Source: Alkanindiges hydrocarboniclasticus | Lineage (GTDB): Bacteria > Pseudomonadota > Gammaproteobacteria > Pseudomonadales > Moraxellaceae | DNA length: 40,305 nt | NCBI RefSeq assembly: GCF_001982605.1 | Contig: NZ_MLCN01000012.1 | Span: 1 to 40,305 of the forward strand | Reading direction: 5' to 3' | In this document: in pieces, positions 35,293 to 40,305 of the stretch | Position numbering within the stretch: position 1 is the stretch's first letter | How the letters are laid out: the number at the start of each line of letters is the position of its first letter | The notes under the pieces: model-generated | The model's input: the letters and a program-made list of their open reading frames with translations, nothing else | What the model was told of the DNA's origin: nothing | The model's database searches: none | Made by a program: the position numbers and the translations under genes

Positions 35293-35664
35293 TTACTTCA
35301 GAGTAACGGTAGCACCAGCTTCTTCAAGCTTCTTCTTCAGCTCTTCGCCTTCTTCTTTGCTTACGCCTTCTTTCAGCACTTGTGGAGCGCCTTCAACCAG
35401 GTCTTTCGCTTCTTTCAGACCCAGGCCAGTCGCTTCACGAACGGCTTTAATAACAGCAACTTTGTTCGCGCCAAAGCTGGTCAGCTCAACGTTGAACTCA
35501 GTTTGCTCTTCAGCAGCAGCAGGACCAGCGCCTGGAGCAGCAGCAACAGCAACAGCAGCAGCAGATACGTTGAATTTTTCTTCGAAAGCAGAAATTAATT
35601 CAACCAGTTCAAGAACGGTTTTCTCAGCAACGGCGTTCAGGATTTCTTCGTTGGACAATGCCAT
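35293..35664 (-). CDS. rplL: ribosomal protein bL12 (L7/L12)
   Basis: A 123-aa stalk protein of the large subunit. The N-terminal dimerisation domain (1-33) is followed by an Ala/Gly/Pro hinge (about 35-52, [16 protein letters not shown]). The globular C-terminal domain, which recruits translation GTPases, includes [20 protein letters not shown] and [20 protein letters not shown]. Four copies or more bind uL10. GGAG lies eight bases before the ATG. It follows rplJ by 39 bp. Confidence 0.98.
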   Translation of the reverse strand: MALSNEEILNAVAEKTVLELVELISAFEEKFNVSAAAVAVAAAPGAGPAAAEEQTEFNVELTSFGANKVAVIKAVREATGLGLKEAKDLVEGAPQVLKEGVSKEEGEELKKKLEEAGATVTLK

Positions 35665-35703
35665 GATTAAAACTCCAATAGGATATATGGGGTGATGAAT
35701 AAA

Positions 35704-36210
35704 TTAAGCAGCTTCTTGCTCTTGCTTTTCTTTCAAAGCAGTCAGCAAGCGGCCAAACTTGGATACTGGGGCTTGTAGTACAGACGCCAGCATAGTCAAT
35801 GCAGTATGCAGATTTGGTAAGTTAGCAATCGTACCGATTTCATCAGCACCATATAACTTGCCATCAAATGCAGCAGACTTGACTTCAAATTTTGCGTTGT
35901 CTTTGGCAAAGTCTTGGAACAGGCGTGCCGCAGCACCCATGTCATCTTCAGACGTTGACATACCGATAATGGTTGGACCTGTTAAAGTCTCGTTCAATAC
36001 ATCAAACTGAGTACCTTCAAACGCACGTTTAGCCAAGGTGTTACGTACAACACGCAGGTAAACACCAGCATTACGCGCTTCAACACGTAACTTGGTTAAT
36101 TGTGCAACGGTCAAACCACGGTAGTCGGCAACAACAGCAGAGTATGCGGTGCTGGCAGCTTCATTAACCGCAGCAACGATCTCTTTTTTATCCTCTAAAC
36201 GTAGAGTCAC
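35704..36210 (-). CDS. rplJ: ribosomal protein uL10
   Basis: A 168-aa protein that anchors bL12 to the stalk base on 23S rRNA. The N-terminus TLRLEDKKEIVAAVNEAA and the stretch VADYRGLTVAQLTKLRVEAR are typical; the C-terminal helix that binds bL12 dimers ends KEKQEQEAA. It begins with GTG at 36210, seven bases after a full AGGAGG. The long leader before it suggests autogenous control by the uL10-bL12 complex, as in other bacteria. Confidence 0.97.
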   Translation of the reverse strand: MTLRLEDKKEIVAAVNEAASTAYSAVVADYRGLTVAQLTKLRVEARNAGVYLRVVRNTLAKRAFEGTQFDVLNETLTGPTIIGMSTSEDDMGAAARLFQDFAKDNAKFEVKSAAFDGKLYGADEIGTIANLPNLHTALTMLASVLQAPVSKFGRLLTALKEKQEQEAA

Positions 36211-36602
36211 TGTATAACCTCCTCAGGTGATTTATGCATCCCAAATGATTTGGTGGATGCACTCCCATAAAATGTAGACAGCCTGAATTTTTACATGCAG
36301 ATTGTCTACACGCGGAGGTCGTCAGTTTGCCTAAGCATTCATCACACCACCGCGTCTACGCAGGCTGGTTTTTTAAGAAAAAAAGGACTAGTCCAATTTT
36401 TCGCCTGAGGTCTTTGACGCCGACAGACTTTGTTTTTACACGCGGCCTGTCAATTCAAAGTCCACTTGAGGCTCGGAACAGCAAATCCGCTACGCCTCGC
36501 GACGTATGTGTCTTATTTGCCGAGCCGCAAGACGAGAAGCTATGCTTCAAATGTCCTGCGTTTTTACCTCAAAATTTTTAAATTCTTGCCTGATCCAACC
36601 AA
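36211..36602 (-). promoter_or_regulatory. rplJ leader region (L10 leader) with stem-loops next to the ribosome binding site
   Basis: This spacer of 392 bases has no gene. On the minus strand a hairpin pairs TGCATCC (36255-36261) with GGATGCA (36235-36241), extended by CAAA/TTTG, and ends ten or so bases before AGGAGG. Upstream of it GTAGACA (36303-36309) pairs with TGTCTAC (36274-36280). Such paired elements before rplJ are known as the L10 leader, the binding site for uL10-bL12 repression. A palindrome, GGACTAGTCC, followed by seven Ts lies further upstream (about 36384-36400). No clear promoter was identified. Confidence 0.6.
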
Positions 36603-37298
36603 TTAGTTAGATACAGAAGACACATCAATGGATAACCCTGGGCCCATGGTAGAGCTCAAGGTGATTTTCTTGATGTAAACGCCTTTAGAGGTTGCTGGCT
36701 TGGCTTTTTTCAGGTCGCTAATTAATGCTTCAACGTTCTGACGAACAGCAGCAGCTTCAAAGCCCACCTGACCGATACCGGCATGGATAATACCGCCTTT
36801 GTCTACACGGTAACGCGCCTGACCAGCTTTGGCATTGCGAACAGCACCAGCCACATCAGGAGTTACAGTACCCACTTTCGGGTTTGGCATTAAACCACGT
36901 GGACCCAGAATAGTACCCAGCTTACCCACAACGCGCATGGCGTCAGGTGCAGCGATTACTACGTCAAAGTTCAGGTTGCCGCCCTGAATGCTTTCAGCCA
37001 GATCATCCATACCAACGATGTCTGCGCCTTCAGCTTTAGCCGCTTCAGCAGCAGCACCCTGAGCAAATACGGCAACACGTACAGTTTTACCAGTACCGGC
37101 AGGCAGTGTGGTGGCACCACGAACAACCTGATCTGATTTACGCGGGTCAACACCCAGGTTTACAGAAATGTCCAGCGATTCTTTGAACTTGACAGCAGGC
37201 AGGCTGTTTAACAGTGCCACTGCATCTTCCAGAGAATAAACTTTGCCAGCTTCTACTTGTGTCGCAATAGCCTTTTGGCGTTTAGTTAATTTTGCCAT
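36603..37298 (-). CDS. rplA: ribosomal protein uL1
   Basis: A 231-aa protein of the L1 stalk that moves E-site tRNA. It begins [20 protein letters not shown]. Family motifs include [41 protein letters not shown] and [19 protein letters not shown]. uL1 also represses its own operon by binding rplK mRNA in E. coli. The frame is open to 37376, inside rplK, but the ATG at 37298, four bases after the rplK stop, gives the standard length. Confidence 0.98.
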   Translation of the reverse strand: MAKLTKRQKAIATQVEAGKVYSLEDAVALLNSLPAVKFKESLDISVNLGVDPRKSDQVVRGATTLPAGTGKTVRVAVFAQGAAAEAAKAEGADIVGMDDLAESIQGGNLNFDVVIAAPDAMRVVGKLGTILGPRGLMPNPKVGTVTPDVAGAVRNAKAGQARYRVDKGGIIHAGIGQVGFEAAAVRQNVEALISDLKKAKPATSKGVYIKKITLSSTMGPGLSIDVSSVSN

Positions 37299-37302
37299 GT
37301 TC

Positions 37303-37731
37303 TTAAAGCTCCACATCCAGACCCATTGAACGCGCAGAACCTGCAATGGTGCGCACTTGCGCATCAAGGTCTGCACCTGTCAAATTGCCTTCTTTTGCCT
37401 TGGCAATTTCTTCCAACTGAGCACGGGTAATTTTACCCACTTTCTGTGTATTTGGACGCGGTGAACCTTTACCCAGATTCATGGCTTTCTTCAGGAAATA
37501 AGTCGCTGGTGGAGATGCCATGGTGAAAGTGAACGATTTATCGTTATAAACGGTAATCGTTACTGGAATCGGCATGCCAGTTTCCATTTTCTGGGTAGCA
37601 GCATTGAATTCTTTACAGAACGCCATAATGTTTACACCACGTTGACCCAGTGCTGGACCGATTGGTGGTGATGGGTTTGCTTTACCAGCTGGAACTTGCA
37701 GCTTGATATAGCCGTCAATCTTCTTGGCCAT
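37303..37731 (-). CDS. rplK: ribosomal protein uL11
   Basis: A 142-aa protein of the GTPase centre, needed for the RelA stringent response. It begins [20 protein letters not shown] then [20 protein letters not shown]. The proline-rich N-domain and the rRNA-binding C-domain ([35 protein letters not shown]) are complete. AAGGAG lies before the ATG. It is first in the rplKA pair, after a structured leader. Confidence 0.98.
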   Translation of the reverse strand: MAKKIDGYIKLQVPAGKANPSPPIGPALGQRGVNIMAFCKEFNAATQKMETGMPIPVTITVYNDKSFTFTMASPPATYFLKKAMNLGKGSPRPNTQKVGKITRAQLEEIAKAKEGNLTGADLDAQVRTIAGSARSMGLDVEL

Positions 37732-37878
37732 GATAACTCCTTGGGTACAAACGCCTTAACAGGCTCCCCGTAATAAAATTCTGTAGCTACAACTACAGCG
37801 CCCTAAGCGAAAACGCCCAACCACTAAATGCATAGCGATTGGGCGCAATATTGTACACTAAATTTTTAGAAAAACAAA
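37732..37878 (-). promoter_or_regulatory. rplK promoter and structured leader
   Basis: TTGTTT (37872-37877) and TACAAT (37850-37855) with a 16-bp spacer form a likely promoter right after nusG, matching the known internal L11 promoter of E. coli in position. The leader then has a 13-bp hairpin (37814-37845): CGCCCAATCGCTA pairs with TAGTGGTTGGGCG around a TGCATT loop, followed by TTTT. Its first bases, GCGCCC, could pair instead with GGGCGC at 37798-37803, so two exclusive folds are possible. Confidence 0.6.
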
Positions 37879-38412
37879 TTAAATTGTTTTCTCAACCTGA
37901 CGGAATTCAAGCTCAACCTGCGTTGGGCGATTAAATACATTAATGGTCAGGGTCAGGCGGGATTTCTCATACTGAACTTCTTCCACCACACCTTTAAAGT
38001 CGGTAAATGGACCATCAGTAACCAGCAATTCTTCACCCGGCTCAAACATGGTTTTTGGACGGGGCGCTTCACCAGTATTACGCACACGCGCCAAAATGGC
38101 ATCAGCTTCTTTTGGCGTAATTGGTGCAGGTTTTTCAGGTGTCCCGCCAATAAAGCCCAATACCTTTGGACACTCTTTAACAATGTGCCAAGTATCGTCG
38201 TTCATTTCCATTTCAATTAGCACGTAGCCTGGAAAGAACTTGCGCTCACTCTTGCGTTTCTTACCATCCTTCATTTCCACCACTTCTTCGGTAGGAACAA
38301 GGACTTCACCAAAACTATCTACAACATGACTGCGTTCAATTCGGTCTTTCAAGGAACGCATTACCTGCTTTTCATAACCTGAATAGGCATGAACAATATA
38401 CCAGCGCTTCAT
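37879..38412 (-). CDS. nusG: transcription termination/antitermination factor NusG
   Basis: A 177-aa factor that binds the RNA polymerase clamp and links it to Rho or the ribosome. The N-terminal NGN domain (about 1-115) begins [20 protein letters not shown] and includes [20 protein letters not shown]. The C-terminal KOW domain has [20 protein letters not shown]. Length is standard. It starts 5 bp after the secE stop, so the two form one operon. Confidence 0.98.
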   Translation of the reverse strand: MKRWYIVHAYSGYEKQVMRSLKDRIERSHVVDSFGEVLVPTEEVVEMKDGKKRKSERKFFPGYVLIEMEMNDDTWHIVKECPKVLGFIGGTPEKPAPITPKEADAILARVRNTGEAPRPKTMFEPGEELLVTDGPFTDFKGVVEEVQYEKSRLTLTINVFNRPTQVELEFRQVEKTI

Positions 38413-38417
38413 AGTAA

Positions 38418-38861
38418 TTATCCGATGATCGACTGAATGAGCCAGCCAAAAATAGTATCAAAACCCCACAGGATTAAACTGGCAATCACAACCACCAGCA
38501 AAACCTGCCAGGTTGTCGTCACTGTTTCCTGCTTGGCAGGCCAGGTGACACGGCGTAATTCAGTACGGGAATCTTTAAGTAAGATTGCAAATGCCTTACC
38601 CTGATGGGTGGCATATAGCAAACCTAATGCAACAACAATACAGCTAACAATGGCACCAATACGCACCCAGACATTATTACCCGATGCCCAGTAGGCAGGC
38701 AGATACTGATTAATCAGGGTAGCCCCAATCAGTAAACCCAGTGCCAAAATCCAAAAGACAATATCCAGCGCAGAGCCTGTTTTGACTACTTGTGCCGGAT
38801 CAATTTGTTGAGGTATTGCCGCGCCGCTCAATGCATCACGCGTCTTTTCGTCAGTTGACAT
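38418..38861 (-). CDS. secE: preprotein translocase subunit SecE
   Basis: A 147-aa inner-membrane protein of the SecYEG channel. Three membrane segments (about 32-50, 63-83 and 118-140) as in E. coli SecE; the conserved amphipathic helix and hinge [16 protein letters not shown] (about 99-117) lies before the last helix. The hydrophilic N-terminus (about 30 residues) is longer than in most bacteria but usual for Acinetobacter. No strong ribosome binding site precedes the ATG. It is directly upstream of nusG and downstream of tRNA-Trp. Confidence 0.96.
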   Translation of the reverse strand: MSTDEKTRDALSGAAIPQQIDPAQVVKTGSALDIVFWILALGLLIGATLINQYLPAYWASGNNVWVRIGAIVSCIVVALGLLYATHQGKAFAILLKDSRTELRRVTWPAKQETVTTTWQVLLVVVIASLILWGFDTIFGWLIQSIIG

Positions 38862-38926
38862 TATTTTAGACTCGTTATTAAACCAATGACTTAATTAGCG
38901 AAAGTCAGCATCAAGCTTTAAAAATA

Positions 38927-39002
38927 TGGCAGGCCCTGTAGGATTCGAACCTACGACCCTCGGTTTTGGAGACCGATGCTCTACCAACTGAGCTAAGGAC
39001 CT
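38927..39002 (-). tRNA. tRNA-Trp (anticodon CCA)
   Basis: A 76-nt tRNA with encoded CCA. Acceptor AGGTCCT pairs with AGGGCCT with one G-U. The anticodon loop CTCCAAA lies between TCGGT and ACCGA, giving CCA. T-arm GTAGG-TTCGAAT-CCTAC. It lies between tuf and secE, the usual place for tRNA-Trp in this family. Confidence 0.97.
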
Positions 39003-39012
39003 GTAATGACCA

Positions 39013-39039
39013 CCGAAGGCAATAGCTTACCACCTTCGG
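39013..39039 (-). other. hairpin between tuf and tRNA-Trp
   Basis: CCGAAGG (39033-39039 on the minus strand) pairs with CCTTCGG (39013-39019) around a 13-nt loop. There is no T-run, so it is more likely a processing or stability hairpin than a terminator; tuf and tRNA-Trp may be co-transcribed. Confidence 0.5.
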
Positions 39040-39101
39040 CGAATTATCTAAAGTTTAGATAATATTTGTTAAATCAGCCAGATTCGACCAATTTGAATAA
39101 C

Positions 39102-40292
39102 TTAGTTAGTTACTTTAGCCACCACACCGGCGCCAACAGTACGGCCACCTTCACGGATTGCAAAGCGCAGGCCCTGGTCCATCGCGATTGGGTGGATCAG
39201 CTCAACGCTCATCTGTACGTTGTCACCTGGCATAACCATTTCCACGCCTTCTGGCAACTGGATAGCACCAGTGACGTCAGTAGTACGGAAATAGAACTGT
39301 GGACGGTAACCGTTCAGGAATGGGGTATGACGACCACCTTCATCCTTGGACAGTACGTACACTTCAGCTTCAAACTTGCTGTGTGGCTTGATTGAACCTG
39401 GCTTGGCCAGTACCTGACCACGCTGTACGTCTTCACGCTTGGTACCACGCAGCAGTACACCACAGTTCTCGCCTGCACGACCTTCGTCCAGCAGTTTACG
39501 GAACATTTCAACACCAGTTACGGTGGTCACTACAGTATCACGGATACCAACGATTTCAACAGATTCGCCAACCTTGATGATGCCTGATTCAACACGGCCA
39601 GTCACAACAGTACCGCGACCAGAGATCGAGAATACATCTTCGATTGGCAGCAGGAATGCTTTGTCGATGGCACGCTCTGGCTCAGGAATATAAGAGTCCA
39701 GGGTTTCAACCAGTTTCAGTACGGCAGGTACGCCATACGCACTGTCATCACCGTTTAGTGCCAGCAGGGCTGAACCACGGATGATTGGGGTGTCATCACC
39801 TGGGAAGTCATATTTGGACAGCAGGTCACGAACTTCCATTTCAACCAGTTCGATCAGCTCTTCATCATCAACGATGTCGCATTTGTTCAGGAATACGATG
39901 ATGTATGGTACACCAACCTGACGGGACAGCAGGATGTGTTCGCGGGTCTGTGGCATTGGGCCGTCAGTTGCAGAACATACCAGAATCGCACCGTCCATCT
40001 GGGCAGCACCGGTGATCATGTTTTTAACATAGTCAGCGTGGCCTGGGCAGTCAACGTGTGCATAGTGACGGGTTGGTGAATCGTATTCTACGTGTGCGGT
40101 ATTGATGGTAATACCACGGGCTTTTTCTTCAGGTGCAGAGTCAATTTCAGACAGTGCCTTAACGTCACCGCCGTAAGCTTTTGCACAGTTTAAGCTGATC
40201 GCCGCAGTCAGTGTGGTTTTACCATGGTCAACATGACCAATGGTGCCGACGTTTACGTGCGGCTTGTTACGTTCAAACTTGGCCTTTGCCAT
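39102..40292 (-). CDS. tuf: elongation factor Tu
   Basis: A 396-aa GTPase that delivers aminoacyl-tRNA to the ribosome. G1 is GHVDHGKT (19-26), G2 contains the switch Thr in [12 protein letters not shown] (59-70), G3 is DCPGH (81-85) and G4 is NKCD (136-139). Domains 2 and 3 ([15 protein letters not shown], and [20 protein letters not shown]) are complete to the final VVAKVTN. The gene is whole, with GAGGAA just before the ATG at the right edge of the window. Its promoter, or upstream genes such as fusA, lie outside. Many gammaproteobacteria have a second tuf copy; only one is seen here. Confidence 0.98.
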   Translation of the reverse strand: MAKAKFERNKPHVNVGTIGHVDHGKTTLTAAISLNCAKAYGGDVKALSEIDSAPEEKARGITINTAHVEYDSPTRHYAHVDCPGHADYVKNMITGAAQMDGAILVCSATDGPMPQTREHILLSRQVGVPYIIVFLNKCDIVDDEELIELVEMEVRDLLSKYDFPGDDTPIIRGSALLALNGDDSAYGVPAVLKLVETLDSYIPEPERAIDKAFLLPIEDVFSISGRGTVVTGRVESGIIKVGESVEIVGIRDTVVTTVTGVEMFRKLLDEGRAGENCGVLLRGTKREDVQRGQVLAKPGSIKPHSKFEAEVYVLSKDEGGRHTPFLNGYRPQFYFRTTDVTGAIQLPEGVEMVMPGDNVQMSVELIHPIAMDQGLRFAIREGGRTVGAGVVAKVTN

Positions 40293-40305
40293 GATGTCAT
40301 TCCTC

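Noticed and set aside
36327-36581. 84-codon plus-strand frame in the rplJ leader
   Set aside because: Opposite the leader of rplJ, low-quality composition, no start signal.
1-40305. Prophage, integron or defence island
   Set aside because: No integrase other than the IS transposase, no attachment-site repeats at the tRNAs, and no restriction, toxin-antitoxin or cas-like genes were found.

Overview
The window comes from a gammaproteobacterium of the family Moraxellaceae, most likely close to Acinetobacter or Alkanindiges. The signs are the tuf - tRNA-Trp - secE - nusG - rplKAJL - rpoBC block, the protein lengths in it (RpoB 1361 aa, RpoC 1397 aa from its TTG start, SecE 147 aa), a 625-aa Kup, moderate GC with AT-rich spacers, and several small secreted proteins of a type common in that family. 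No plasmid or phage backbone is visible, so this looks like chromosome.

Layout, left to right. Positions 1-7.2 kb hold mixed housekeeping and envelope genes: a zinc-ribbon metallopeptidase (-), a membrane diguanylate cyclase (+), an amidase (+), a GNAT acetyltransferase (-), a VIT/CCC1-type metal transporter (+) and two tandem YgiW-like periplasmic OB-fold proteins (+), each with its own promoter and terminator. Positions 7.4-16.2 kb are a divalent heavy-metal efflux operon on the minus strand, in transcription order czcI-czcC-czcB-czcA-czcD. Its first gene, czcI, is cut in two by a 1199-bp IS3-family element with a 4-bp target duplication. Removing the element and one duplication copy restores one 147-codon reading frame. 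Positions 16.6-19.3 kb carry a TRIC/UPF0126 channel, a YchJ-like SEC-C protein with a small coupled gene, and a secreted DRGH nuclease with a His-rich tail.

Positions 19.5-21.3 kb are the strangest part. Two genes for short, secreted, low-complexity proteins (one Ser/Thr-rich, one Met/Asn/Ser-rich) flank about 0.9 kb without genes. That spacer contains two long stem-loops of unrelated stem sequence that display the same 16-nt pyrimidine-rich loop, TCCTGCACTCTCCTAC. The second has a plausible promoter and a good intrinsic terminator, so it looks like a free-standing small RNA with an anti-Shine-Dalgarno loop. This is my best candidate for an undescribed system.

Positions 21.4-26.4 kb hold kup (-), tRNA-Ser(GGA) (+), an alpha/beta hydrolase (-), a secreted protein of unknown function (-), a RidA-family protein (+) and a small lipoprotein (+). 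From 26.5 kb to the right edge, everything is the minus-strand transcription/translation block tuf, tRNA-Trp, secE, nusG, rplK, rplA, rplJ, rplL, rpoB, rpoC. The spacers before rplK, rplJ and rpoB hold RNA structures that probably control ribosomal protein and RNA polymerase output. All gene calls come from reading motifs and comparison with known families from memory; no database search was run.
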